This document shows, piece after piece, positions 43,795 to 55,084 of a stretch of 64,000 bases of DNA (the stretch's first letter is position 1; each line of letters begins with the position of its first letter). The stretch comes from Trichobilharzia szidati. Its lineage: Eukaryota > Platyhelminthes > Trematoda > Strigeidida > Schistosomatidae. The notes under the pieces are model-generated. The model made no database searches. It saw only the letters and a program-made list of their open reading frames with translations, and had not been told where the DNA came from. The stretch covers positions 99,709,256 to 99,773,255 of the forward strand of contig OX235271.1 of assembly GCA_944472155.2 (NCBI GenBank). The letters are read 5' to 3'. A program made the translations under genes and the position numbers.

Positions 43795-44619
43795 ATAAAA
43801 GTTGCTTCCATGGGATTCATTAAATTGTCGGAACTGGAATAAGATAATGTGGAGAGTTTCTGTTGAAAATGTAGTGCCTAAACAGCTTATTGTTAACATC
43901 TCTGACTACAGCATTGAGTAATGAGCATTCAGATTACCGAGATTGCAGATATCTCTCTCTGATGAATGACGAAAAACACGTGAAGAGACTTGTAAGTGCA
44001 CAATAGTGACCTCCAGATAGGCATTAACGCCAGCACTTATTAAACTTGTTTTCCTCGGTCAACACTGATCAATACAACACCTACCGTGTATGTACTGATG
44101 AATGGAGTCGAGGTAGAAGGCATATGCAATGTTGTGTTCCCTGATTTGAATTATACCTATATAACAAGCGAAAAACCAAAACTAATATGTAGCAATACTG
44201 TACAACTTATCTGTTAAACGGCTGGGGTAGCAAGCTCGAAAACTGTGCTTAATGATAGCACAACGACGGAGCGAGGCACACCAGAAATACAAAGATGGCG
44301 TGGCACCATAGTACCTGAATGCGTTAAAACAAAAGTTCAAACATTCAAAGTGCACTACAGACTGCTATAGACTTCCATTACCAGACATTAGTGTGCAGTT
44401 TACTTTATTGCCATTTCTATAATTATATATTACTGTTTATGAGATTTTTTTGTTGGTATTGGATTGACAGACTACTATTACTAGGTTGTAATTATTAAGA
44501 GTGAAATAGTCATTGAAAGTGGTGAACAAAAAATGGAAAATATTTCATAGTAATATTTTATTTCGTTGATATAAAAATAGAATTTTGGAATAAGTATAAG
44601 ACTTGGGCACTGTGGTAGA
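43795..44619. other. No gene seen
   Basis: AT-rich DNA. Confidence 0.5.
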
Positions 44620-45045
44620 GTATATTCCCATTATGGATAAGATTTTATTTTGATAAAATCACACAGTAACATTAACTGATGACGTTTCGAGCACAAATTA
44701 TTGCTCATAATCATATCAAGTCACTCGCAAAACTTTCTTGCTTCATTTATATACGTGAGTAAAAATTGATTAGACATTTGACCAAAATCAATACAGGATA
44801 AGGTATATTCGGAAATAATATTAGTATTATCAATCAAATACAGTCAGATGGAAAATAAGATGTTTTTTACAGTAAAAATAAGTAACTTGTTAGAATGTTG
44901 TAGTGTGAATTGAACATATTTTAACATTATTTATTATTCTCCGATTTGACTGGTAATAATATCTTCCATATCTCTGGTATTTGCGTTGAGTCATTTCTGT
45001 TGCATGTGTTGGGTGTAGACTCGATGAACCAGGATTCAGTAATCA
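44620..45045 (-). pseudogene. PLE (FIEST subfamily): C-terminus and 3' end
   Basis: Minus: ESWFIESTPNTCNRNDSTQI, PEIWKILLPVKS, then the 3' UTR with ATTATGAGCAATAATTTGTG and the end TTTATCAAAATAAAATCTTATCC...ACTCTACCACAG. The preceding part of the same element is on the other strand from 45046. Confidence 0.75.
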
Positions 45046-45600
45046 ATCAAAATAAAATCTTATCTATAAGAAAATTTTGGAAAATGTGGTAGAAGGATAA
45101 TTCCACAGTGGATCAATTTTCTTTGATATAATACTCATTTAGGCAAGGTTAACTGTTCGAACAGCTGGACAAGAATTCTGAGAAGTATATTAGAAGGCAT
45201 AAATTAAGGGGATGAAAAAGAAGGGAAGAAAAACACATTTTAGCAAGCATAAATTCCCTAAAACATAGAAGAAGTGATCACAACAAGAATAAGAGAGGAT
45301 TTTAAGAAAACATCCTACTACCAAATAAGACAGGAACACTCGAAACCCTACTTGAGATGCTAAATGCAGGGGGGGGTGAATTAAACTGATTTGCATTCAT
45401 GAACAGACTATGCAGTCTAAAGGATTCCACTGACTAGATTTTAAAAAATAACCTAATCTACCAAGTAGTGAGCAATGACAAAAAGTCAAGTACATAGGTC
45501 AAACTAGTAAATCAGGGTCACTTAGGTCATCAGTATATAGGAATTTTCTTAAATGTAGAATAACTGACCCTAAAAAATGATGAACTTAATGAAAATGCTC
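45046..45600 (+). pseudogene. PLE (FIEST subfamily): inverted terminus, linker and start of endonuclease
   Basis: Starts with an inverted copy of the 3' terminus (TCAAAATAAAATCTTATCT...AATGTGGTAG), then in plus orientation LDKNSEKYIRRHKLR, LPNKTGTLETLLEMLNAGGG, RLCSLKDSTD, KNNLIYQV and VKYIGQTSKSGSLRSS (YIG motif). Frame breaks throughout. With 44620-45045 it forms a head-to-head pair. Confidence 0.7.
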
Positions 45601-45874
45601 AACTATTATGGTGGTGGTGAATTATTTGAAAACAATTGGTTTTCGAATAAATCTGCTTGAACATAAGGATATTAATTATTATTATTATATAATAAATATT
45701 TTGGATATACAATACCTAGAATCCAGTAAACACTTGTTGAAGTGGATTAACCAATAGCATCAAGACAACTGTCATTACAGAGGATCATTTTCTGACGACA
45801 TTGCTCAGAGTCAGCCTCTTTGATTTCATGTAGGCATTTTATTTCTTGACTTCCCTTCAACTCTGGATATCCTA
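45601..45874. other. No gene seen
   Basis: AT-rich DNA. Confidence 0.5.
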
Positions 45875-45884
45875 AAATGTACAT

Positions 45885-46094
45885 TTTTTTCCTTCACGTT
45901 CCCCAGTGGAACATAGGCCTTCAAGCTAGTGGTCTGAAGTTTTTGTAGCAGTGTCTGTTGCTAGCCTCATGCCCAACCTTCCCTCTTCACTGGCATTATT
46001 TCTGGCTTAGCGAGGTAAAGGAGTGCGTCGGCCGGTGATCAAACCCTGGACCATATGCACGGTGGGCGAGCGTCCTAACTGCCACCGACGCACG
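45885..46094 (-). repeat. SINE-B with TSD
   Basis: Minus: head GCGTCGGTGGCAGTTAGG, B box GGTTTGATCACC, body GCTAGCAACAGACACTGC, tail GCCTATGTTCCACTGGGG, A run. Exact 10-bp target-site duplication AAATGTACAT at 45875-45884 and 46095-46104. Confidence 0.9.
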
Positions 46095-46189
46095 AAATGT
46101 ACATAAAATTGGCGAATTAACAAAGTACTTTTTTTGCTGAACGGAGACGAAGCATGAAGATCGCTGTTTGACGACACAGCAAAGAATGA

Positions 46190-46565
46190 AGCGTGATGGC
46201 ATAAACATAACAACTGACACGAAAATAAACTAATTAATTGTAGTAAGCTTAGAAGAAGCTTTGAGAAGTTTTGGTAATTGGTTTACGAAGAAACAGTATT
46301 CATCCAATGACATACAGGAAAAAGATTATGTAATGATGTAAAAGATAGCATTTAGAAATGATTTGAAACTAAATAAGTGAGTTAAGATCACTGGGTCCAA
46401 AAATATTATTGTTACTATTATTATAGTAGAAACCATAACATAAAACTGTGTAATGAGCTGAATAATTGTTACCAAATTAAGGGGAAAGATATCATGGTTA
46501 CTTTTTGCCTAGACAGGTTGGATTTAAGTTTCATAATAGTAATATATTCAACGAAACGAACTAAA
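46190..46565 (+). pseudogene. Decayed homologue of the ORF at 15132
   Basis: DGINITTDTKIN-stop, then SLEEALRSFGNWFTKKQYSS, NDIQEKDYVMM-stop, IAFRNDLKLNK, and later RQVGFKFHNSN. The order and spacing match the 105-codon ORF at 15132-15449. An unrelated ATT-rich insert sits between the last two blocks. Three or more stops show it is not functional. Confidence 0.55.
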
Positions 46566-46589
46566 CTTGGATTTCATTGCTCATTGAAA

Positions 46590-47395
46590 GTGGTAAACTC
46601 ATTCGGAGTATCTGCTGTGTGTAGGTATTCTATTAAATGTCGGGCAGTTGCACTGGTAAGGGACTAAGAACCTTGGAGTCTCAGGCTTTTGAGAATATGT
46701 CCACAGAAACCGGTGAATGCTCATCTTTCTGTCTTTCCAATGGACTTGTTTTGACATATGCATGTGAATTCGAAAATATAGTTAGAGGTGATTCCTAATA
46801 GGTATCTGACCACTTTCGACTGATAAAGTACACAAGTAGTGTTTTACACAGGAAGAAGTATATCTGTTTGAGAAGTCCTGGAAAGGGCAACTGATTAGTC
46901 TTTTGTTGCTTCGTTGTGATACATCATCTCCTTCCAGAGTTAATCGGATAAACACTGACTTTACCTCAACTGTAGCAATATTTTTCACATTGCCATAATT
47001 CCTTAGTATACTCATTTTCGGACAGATATTATTCAAAAGAAGTTCAACTCTTCAAAGAGAAGTCTTCAGACTCACTTAAATAGCGACTTGACTAACCTCT
47101 CTTTGTATTTCATTGAACAGCAACTAGCATAGTTTATATAATGTCTAGTTCAGGTATCATTTCAGTGTATTACTCTCTTGACTGCACCATCATCTCCTTG
47201 TCTTATGGATAAATCAGTCAGGCGGAACTGAGCGTCTCACTGACATCTCATTATAAAACTGATGTTTCGATGGATATTGTTGAAAATTCAGAATACTTTA
47301 CAAGTGTGGTGCATATCTTGGCACATCACAAACAATATCATCTACGTACTTTTCATAAACACCAGTCTCTCCTAGAGATTAATTTATTAATAATA
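46590..47395 (-). pseudogene. PLE: decayed RT-linker-endonuclease
   Basis: Minus, heavily frame-shifted: VYEKYVDDIVCDVPRYAPHL (YVDD catalytic motif), a linker, and an endonuclease start with fragments SNSHAYVKTS and FLVPYQCNCPTFNRIPTHS. Divergent from the other PLEs here; probably the oldest PLE copy in the window and a separate subfamily. Confidence 0.6.
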
Positions 47396-47814
47396 ACGAA
47401 TTGTGGTTTCCCCGTAATCGTTTTAATAGGAACCACTCACGTTCATTAAGTTTTTTAATAATAGATTCGCATAAAAACTGATAAGAACCTGACACGTAAA
47501 AGTGTTTACATTTTTAGGCATTTATTTATCAGCAAAACAATTAAAGTTAACAAAGTTAATTGTTAATGAAAAACAAATCAGATTTGATGAAAATATGAGC
47601 AACTTTGTTAAACGAGAAATTTATTATCAGCGTCACAAATGATAGATAATCTCTCCTCTGTACTATAACATTTAATTTCTCATTGAATCTCATGAATAGA
47701 AAGAGATAAAATCCAGTATATAAATGAACGCTGGCAGGTGTTTCAACCTGTTAGTGTAGCTAACCAAATAAACACTATTTTCTTACCTTCTCATTCTCGA
47801 CCAAACTCCCTATA
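47396..47814. other. No gene seen
   Basis: AT-rich DNA. Confidence 0.5.
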
Positions 47815-48435
47815 GGATGAAGACTCATCTTCCCACTTAATGGCAATAAACATGAAACATAAGCTAACAGGCGGAACGGATGAAGATGTCAAAGCCAGCC
47901 AGAATCGGAAAGGTAGGATACGCCTTCATCAACCTGAAACTAGTTTGGGAATCTTCTGCACTCAGCCAGCATAAAGAACAAGATTCGGATTTCCAATACA
48001 GATGCGAAGTCAGTCAGATCTTCTATATGGGTCAGAAACTTGGCGAGCGCGTCACTAAAAACATTTCCAACAGGTTGCAGACTTTTATCCACAGCTGCCT
48101 TCACTGGCTCCATACTGAAGATAAAATGGCCGACCAGAAAGAATTAGCAACAAGAAACTCTGGCTGGAAACAAAGCAACCAAGAGCGGGCATACGTTGAG
48201 GAGGCCGTCGAATGACATCGCGCACCAGTAGGCCACCACTCGAGTGGAATCCCAACGGGAAGCGACGAGTGGGTCGTCAGTGCGAGGGTGACATGAAGGA
48301 GATCGTTTGGTGAGGAGGAGATGAGAGAGTTTGGGCAATCGTGGACCCAGCTGAAGGGGACGGGAGAAAACAGAACGAAGTGGAGATGTGTAGTTGAAGC
48401 CCTATGTTTCACTTTGACCCCAACGGAATAATAAG
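47815..48435 (+). pseudogene. RTE-type LINE 3' end
   Basis: Plus: GGTDEDVKASQNRKGRIRLH (frame-shifted start of the C-terminal region), INLKLVWESSAL, KNISNRLQTFIHSCLHWLH, then fragments of the basic tail, ending in GTAGTTGAAGCCCTATGTTTCACTTTG and GGAATAATAAG. Same region as 2269-2950 and 31129-31655. Confidence 0.8.
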
Positions 48436-48837
48436 TTAACAAACAAAGGTTCGAGTATGTCGCGTGTAAACATCTAAGTGGTGTGCATCCAAGTGAATTC
48501 GTGGTAGTTAGCAGTCACTCTATATAGGTTTTCTGTGTATTTATTGGAATTAGGAGCAGACTGGTTCACTAGTAAACATCACCACAAATCAAGGAGCACA
48601 GGAGATATTTTTGTTTCCAGCTCGTGGACCTGTAATCTTCGGGTCATTACGTCAAAACTGTCAAGTTTCGAAAACAGTTTGCTTTCAATTTGATGAGTAA
48701 GTCTGTATGCAATACTCTGTAACATCTATCTTCTAACAGTTCGTAGTTTAGTCCCACTGATTACTCCTTCCAAGAAGCTGTGACGTAACCGTTTAGTAAG
48801 AAGTTCAAACTATCCCATTCCATACATTCAAAGGTTT
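48436..48837. other. No gene seen
   Basis: AT-rich DNA. Confidence 0.5.
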
Positions 48838-48950
48838 TTTCATTCCTTCCTTTTCGAGTGGAACATAAGGCTTCAAGCTTAAAAGTTCCAGTAGTAGTGG
48901 TATCATTTTTATGGGTTGGTGTTGCTGGCCTAAATTCCATCCTGGAGCTT
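48838..48950 (-). repeat. SINE-B, truncated
   Basis: Tail and part of the body on minus (AAGCCTTATGTTCCACTCG, CCAGCAACACCAACCCA); head missing. Confidence 0.6.
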
Positions 48951-49099
48951 CTGAGTGCCTGACAAGTATGTCGATACATGGAGAAGATCTAGTGATGGAT
49001 ACCGAAGATAAGAAAACATCATAACAGACATTCCAAGTTGTTGAATGAACAGGTGAGTTGACATTACATGCCATGCGGCTGAACCGGTACCAAGTTTCT

Positions 49100-49400
49100 C
49101 AACTAAAGCAGTACTCATTCAACCAGTCAAGGATAAATTACCATTGGTGGTCTCAACAATGTACGTCTATGAATCTGATCGTTCCTATGGATATAGGTAT
49201 ATCGGCAGTCTTCAGAGAGCTCTATCAATTAGGTCTTATGGACATGTGCATGTATGGTTGGGTAAAGAGGCAGCCAAATACATAAATCATGAGGTCTTAG
49301 CTCACTTGATGCATACTGGGCATCCAGTTAAACCGGAACAGGTGTTCTTGGTGATCAACAGTGTCCCTGGTAATTCATCCTGTATCAGTACCTGAAGAGG
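49100..49400 (+). pseudogene. PLE: GIY-YIG endonuclease
   Basis: VYESDRSYGYRYIGSLQRAL carries the YIG motif, then HVHVWLGKEAAKYINHEVLA, HLMHTGHPVKPEQVFLVINS and VPGNSSCIS. An open frame of 83 codons that stops before the usual LRLL...LCIQKK end. Belongs to the subfamily of 28398-30420. Confidence 0.75.
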
Positions 49401-49925
49401 TGACAATCTATACCAAAACACTCTGTCCCTGTTTGTAGAAGAAGTATGCCTAGCCTGTTTGTTTACCCTGCTGTACAATAAGTTCAGCAAATCTTACACA
49501 TGTATCGATAATTAACACTTTAAATCCTTATCTCATTCTTTTCCTTACTCTCTTTGTTTAATAAGCAAACTTCAGTTTCATACCTTTCATGATTTCATGA
49601 CCTTTCCTATTATGTCTGTTGCTGCAGGTTTACGTTCAACTTTGTTATTCTATGTACACAGCCATTTTCATTCCACTTTATTAAATTCTTCATTACTTGA
49701 TAATCGTTCACTAATAGTACAATTAGTGTTTACACCACACCATCGTTATTATTTTATCATTATTAACCTTATTCATCATCCTTCAAACTTGTATCTAGAG
49801 TATCTGATTTGTTTGTTTATTTCTTCGTAATATTTGTGTTTTCCTTCATGACACTAATTATACTTCACCCCTTGAAACTTGTACTTTTGTTGATAATAAA
49901 CTCATAAACAAATCATTGAATTATG
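49401..49925 (+). mobile_element. 3' UTR of the PLE at 49100
   Basis: AT-rich tail with TTTCATTCCACTTTATTAAAT and GATAATCGTTCACTAATAGT, shared with the minus-strand PLE tail at 27971-28397. Probable end near GATAATAAACTCATAAACAA. Confidence 0.55.
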
Positions 49926-50114
49926 TTCTTATTCACAATGTATTGGACACGCACTTAAACTGTGACTGAAACTAACAGGCTGTTATTCATCTTGTGCGTG
50001 CACCACAATATAGTTTCTGACATAATTTTAAATTACCACTCCTAGTAACTGTACATTTACATTAGTGGATTTATAATAATAACAGCTTTATTTTGTACAG
50101 CGTTTATGTATTGT

Positions 50115-50582
50115 ATTTTCAACTCCAAATGTGAAGTCAGTGCTACTATACAGATCAGAGACTTGGCGCGTCATGAAGAGCATCTCAAACAAACTACAAA
50201 CCCTCATCGATACCTGTCTTCGCTTAATACTCAAGATCAGATGGCCGGCGAGAAAAGATCAGCAACAGGGATCTCTGGCAATGAGCGAACCAACCAGGAA
50301 CCGATTGTGAAACAAATAGGCAGGAAGAAATGGAGATGGACTGGCCATACTCTGAGGAAACCAGAAAGTGACATCACTAGACAAGCCATTGCTCGAGTGG
50401 AAGCCGAAAGGGAAGCGGCGAGTTGGTCGTCAGTGCGAGGGTGGGTGACTTGGAGGATGTCATGTAAAGAGCAGATGAAAGCATGTGGACAGACTTAGGG
50501 TCAGGTGAAGACTCTAGCAGAGAACCGAACGCAGTGGAGACGCACGGCTGAAGCCCTATGTTCCTCTAGGAATTAAAGGAAA
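50115..50582 (+). pseudogene. RTE-type LINE 3' end
   Basis: An open frame of 130 codons covers most of it: a frame-shifted SETW region, SLNTQDQMAGEKRSATG, ERTNQEPIVKQIGRKKWRWT, GHTLRKPESDITRQAIARVE and AEREAASWSSVRGW. Ends GGCTGAAGCCCTATGTTCCTCTAGG and an ATT-rich run. The best preserved LINE C-terminus in the window. Confidence 0.8.
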
Positions 50583-50656
50583 CAATAATAATTATTATTA
50601 TGTATTGTATAAAATTTTCAGTATAGTTTGTTGCACGATATTTTTCTTTCATCCAG

Positions 50657-50820
50657 GATCTTCAAATAAAATATCACGTGACGGTGGACCAAGTGAAACA
50701 CTTCTGTCTGACATGAAGCGCATCCCAAGAAATTATAATATCTTTCACTTGTCTTCTTCAGTAAACGCATATAATTTAATTGAATGGCAATTAGAAAAGT
50801 TTCAGGAATCCATTATGTGA
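50657..50820 (+). CDS. Candidate terminal coding exon of a host gene
   Basis: A pyrimidine-rich run ending TTTTTCTTTCATCCAG makes a good 3' splice site, followed by 54 codons to TGA: SSNKISRDGGPSETLLSDMK, RIPRNYNIFHLSSSVNAYNL, IEWQLEKFQESIM. Composition is unlike the transposon scraps around it, and the end ends in an amphipathic-looking segment. I do not recognise the protein. It could be the last exon of a gene whose other exons are far away, or chance. A LINE tail lies 75 bp upstream. Confidence 0.3.
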
Positions 50821-52010
50821 ACCAAAGACACAATCCGAGAACAGCTATCTCTTGCATTGCAATACGCCCCAACTCACGGTTATGTTTTTTCTCACGATAA
50901 CTAGCGCATTAAATAATCGTCAGAGTATAAAACGTAATCAAAGGTCGTATTTTATCAGATTTAAACAAATTGAACGGGAGAAAGTATTTGTGAAATATTG
51001 ATGGGATTTTTCGGTAGCCCAAATTTAAGCAGTCTGCCAATGTATAAAACTGTAAGGTGTGAAGAAAAATTCGCTGAAAACATCTATCGACTTTGATTCG
51101 TCGCGTTCTAGATAAAATATGGTGGTACTCGAATTACTGAAACAGTTATTGTTTGATTTTTTACTTTTCTAATCCAGCTATCCACAGAAAACTTCATCTG
51201 CTTTTACATTGATGATGCATATATTTTGTCGACATTCAGTCTACAAACTTCTTACTACTTTTACCTCCTCAAGAAGTTCCACTGAGAACAACGTTTAGTC
51301 TTACAGGGGACTGTCTTCAGAACTCAATAACATAACAAATATGCGAATAAAAATACAAGTCAATGAGATGATAGCGTCACAATATATTATCAAAAATGCA
51401 GTAATGAGTTATGTTAATAAAAAGGTTACTTTGATATCTTGTTAAAGTCCACTGCTACAAATTATTAATATAATCCACAGAAGTGTTCACTGCTGGATTT
51501 ATGCCTACGGGTAGAAGCTGTGTGTCGGTTGTAGAGTTGTCTTCGGATAAGGATAATAGATTCCTGCAATAAATCCAAAGTATACAACACGGTATGAGTG
51601 GAGCAAGTAGACAGGAATGGCCAGTGAGAAGGCGAAGCTACCAACAGTATATATTGTATTTCGAATTGTACTCGGAAGTTATATATATTTTAACATGAAT
51701 CGTTTTAAACAAAAATCATGTGCAATGTGTCTAATTTCATCATCTAACAAAAGGTGTATAATCATATTGTTACGTACTCCACAGTCCGGCATCGACAGAC
51801 TTTAAGACTCTCTCAAAACAAATTCACTATTTGTAAATAAAAAATGTGGGGTAAAAATTCACCATGGTTTTTATTTTAGAAACCAAAGATACTCAAATCA
51901 CAATTTCTAATTTGAAGGGTGCATGATGATAACATACTACTGATATGGGGACTGCTAATGCAGACAAGTAGGGCAGACATCGCTCTCCATCTCTCTCTCT
52001 CTCGAATTAG
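50821..52010. other. No gene seen
   Basis: AT-rich DNA; a CT-rich run at about 51985-52004. Confidence 0.45.
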
Positions 52011-52065
52011 GGTACACAGCTGATGAGCTCAACTTCAAATGAGTGAAAAAAATTTTCAGTTTGAA
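52011..52065 (+). ncRNA. Hammerhead core (GCTC stem II family), decayed
   Basis: GGTACACAG-CTGATGA-GCTCAACTTCAAATGAGT-GAAA, then AAAATTTTCAG: same family as 19361-19412. Both boxes and stem II are intact, but the cleavage triplet and stem III are lost. Confidence 0.55.
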
Positions 52066-52599
52066 GTGAGGATAGAATTTATTTTAATATTCTGTCAGGT
52101 TTTTATATTTAACTGTGGATGTTCCATCATCAAACTAGGACAGTTAAGGAAGGAGTGTGATGTGTCTGAATGTTATAAATTGCAAGTTTTATTCTGTCTA
52201 TTACTACACTATGTCCAATATCAATTAACACCAAATCTTGTTTTGTAGATAGGAAGAAAGAAAAACTAATAAAAATAACTAACACCTATTGAAAAATATA
52301 AAGAAAAAATAATTAAATGATTATTTATCAAAACAGGGTAAAGTACAGAAATTAAGGCGATAGTACTAATATTGATTGGTAATGATCATGCTGTTTTTAT
52401 TGCTGATTAGCGTGATGATAGTATTTAATGTAAGATATATTATAAAGTAAGAATTATTTTCTCACTTATTAAGAAATTAATTATGAAAATTTAGTTCATA
52501 ATATACACTGTGATTATTGTCTCTCTTTGTCTTATACATACACACACTCCCCCCAAATATACTGAATGCCAGAAATCAGCAACTAACATTTCAAATTCG
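52066..52599. other. No gene seen
   Basis: AT-rich DNA. Confidence 0.5.
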
Positions 52600-52740
52600 A
52601 TCGTGAACCTACATAAGTTAGAGAACCTTTGGAAATCAGGCAAAACCTAGTGGCTGTTTTCTCCTAGTATGGGACTCGTCAGCCGCGCACATGTGTCTCC
52701 CTACTAGGGATTATGCTAACTACTCAATCAGGTCACTTCT
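52600..52740 (-). repeat. SINE-D, partial
   Basis: Minus: GTGCGCGG-CTGACGA-GTCCCATACTAGGA-GAAAACAGCCACTAG. Stem II TCC/GGA and CUGANGA are intact, but the closing C is changed next to GAAA. The tRNA-like part is mostly gone. Confidence 0.6.
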
Positions 52741-52884
52741 ATTCACAATGAGTTGAAGAAGTGAGGAGAAGAAGAAGAAGAAGTGATCAACTGCTGGTGG
52801 AATAATCTCAGATACTCTTAAGCTGGAAGACTGATTCTGATGTGATCTATTTATCATATTTTCACCTATTCAGTTAAGATTGAA

Positions 52885-53470
52885 TGTTATTCCATTATGG
52901 GTAAAATTTGTTTTGATAAAGTCTCACAATGTAAATACAAAATACCCTGCAATGACTGAGAGTGAGGTCAACTACATAGGTCAAACTAGTAGGTCAGGAG
53001 TAGTCAGATTGTCGGAACATAAGAATTTGGCTAAAGTAAGAATGGTTGACCCCGAGAAGATGAGTAATTTGGAAAAAAGCTCGGCAATTGCACTGCATAC
53101 ATTAACACACATCCACACACAATAGGGTGGGAGAGGGTAAGATTCTGAGAAGTAATCTATGTAGGTGGAGAGAGAGGTTGATTACTGATTCCTTGTTCAT
53201 CGAATCTACACCCAACACATGCAACAGGAATGATTCATCACTCACACCCGAAATATGGAAAATACTACTAGCAATCAAATCAAGTGAAAATCAAGTGAAA
53301 AACAACGGAACTATATAAATGAAGTTAGGAAGTCGTGTGAGTACCCTGATATGATTATGAGCAATAAATTGTGCTCGAAACGTTATCAGTAAACAATACC
53401 GTATAACACTGTGAGACTTTATCAAAACAAATTCTACCCATAATGAAATTACACTCTACCACAGTGCATA
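52885..53470 (+). mobile_element. PLE (FIEST subfamily) with inverted terminus
   Basis: The 5' end is an inverted copy of the 3' end (52892-52930 against 53410-53450: ATTATGGGTAAAATTTGTTT and its complement). Then VNYIGQTSRSGVVRLSEHKN (YIG motif), LAKVRMVDPEKMSNLEKSSA, IALHTLTHIHTQ, a stop, and RERLITDSLFIESTPNTCNR, PEIWKILLA. The 3' UTR has ATTATGAGCAATAAATTGTG. 5'-truncated; no RT. Confidence 0.8.
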
Positions 53471-54109
53471 AGTTTTATTCTTATATCAAAGATTGAAAGT
53501 TACTCTAAAAAACTTTCTATTAACTCTACTTTATGTATACTTATTTATTTTTTTGTTGTTGTAAAGATTCAGAAAGCAATAATGTCATAACGATTGTAAC
53601 TATTGAACGTGTTATTCATGAAAACTAAAATACTTTCGAATACTTCAATCCTCTGTTGTTTTTCTAGTTAGTCATCTTTAGTGTGATGGTATTGCTACGA
53701 GCAGTGAAAAACCACTCACCAACTAGTGGTAATCGTAGCACTAATAGTAGGTAGATTTCAAATGGTTTGAAATTACTTGACTCTCTAAGATAAGTCTAAT
53801 AGGATCAAGTAGTGATAAGCCTCACCTTAAACGAGTACAAAGCCTGTGGTTGGTTAAATCACTACGACCTGTCTAGGAAGCACTACTGTTTGACGTGACT
53901 GATTTCCAATTATTCTTATAAATCAGTATCATATATCATTATACTATTTCATCTATTTCCCAGAATAGCACATTTATAGTTTCAATCAGATCACAAACTG
54001 TGATTATTTTTTTCTTAAATCACTGTTTACCCACAATTTCGCTTCATCGTAAATCTGTATGTACTATTTCACACTCCTCCATTACGTTGACTGTTATTCT
54101 ACTTCTAAA
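53471..54109. other. No gene seen
   Basis: AT-rich DNA. Confidence 0.5.
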
Positions 54110-54121
54110 AGAAATGAGTTC

Positions 54122-54767
54122 TTTATGGTTGGTTTGTAAGGAATAGTTTTGTTTTTACAAGTTGATCACGGAATGATATCAGTTAGAGAACCATTAAAAC
54201 AAGCAGGGAGTACTGGACAGCTGTTTCATCCTAGTTTGGGAATCATCGGCAGTACGCACCCCCCCAACGAGGTTTGAACGTAGGACCTTCCGGTTACAAG
54301 GCAACCTCATATACGATTCAGCCACTGAGACGCGATTCAGTGGCCAGCCCATGCATTCTAACTTCTACCAATCTGTTATTTAGTGCAACCACCAACCACA
54401 GTTATCGGTCAGACATCCATCCTCACATTTGACTGGACGGACCTCACTAGTCACGACTTCTCACTAGAACTCCAGGAAACTCCGTCCTGTAGCCAGTCAC
54501 TAGCGAGCATCAGATTAATTGGTTGCTGGTCGCTCTAAATCACGAATCGGTAGGAGTTAGAATTCATGGGTTGGCCACTGAATCGAGTCCCAGCGGCTGA
54601 ATGGTATACGAACTTGCCTTGTAACCGGAAGGTCCTGGGTTCGAACCGTGGCGGTGGGTGCGTACAGCCGATGATTCCCAAAAACTAGGATGAAACAGCT
54701 TGCTGTCCAGTACTCCCTGCTTGTTTTCAATGGTTCTCTAACCGAAATCAATCCGTGATCAACTCGT
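54122..54767. mobile_element. Palindromic SINE-D element flanked by a 12-bp TSD
   Basis: AGAAATGAGTTC occurs at 54110-54121 and again at 54768-54779, directly bordering the element. Inside, a minus SINE-D unit (54160-54390) and a plus unit (54545-54765) face each other; the arms pair over about 200 bp. Each has a tRNA-like part (GCGGCTGAATGGTATACG; GGGTTCGAACC) and a hammerhead arm (GTACTG/CAGTAC stem I on the left; CCGATGA in place of CTGATGA in both). The centre (54400-54530) is also found at 25495-25700. Confidence 0.85.
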
Positions 54768-54779
54768 AGAAATGAGTTC

Positions 54780-55084
54780 ACTTATTATGCCGAGTTTGAA
54801 AATGTCTCAATTTCCCATGTAGGAATAAAAGATAGAAGTGATTTTCAATGTAGATTTCATTGCAAACCAACATCGATGAGAGAATCATTGTAGTTAACCC
54901 AAATCCCTATAAAAGCATAAATCTGGATATCAAATCAATCTCCAGTTCATGTCAAGATGTTCTAGTCATAATTTGTGTTCACTAAGGTCTAACATGTCAA
55001 ATGTGAAGCGGATACCCATAGATATTATTGGTGGGCAGTAACACTATATCGCGAATTTAACTTAAAACTCAGTCGTTATTCATT
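54780..55084. other. No gene seen
   Basis: AT-rich DNA. Confidence 0.5.

Noticed and set aside
48101..48442. 113-codon minus-strand ORF
   Set aside because: Antisense to the LINE tail at 47815-48435.
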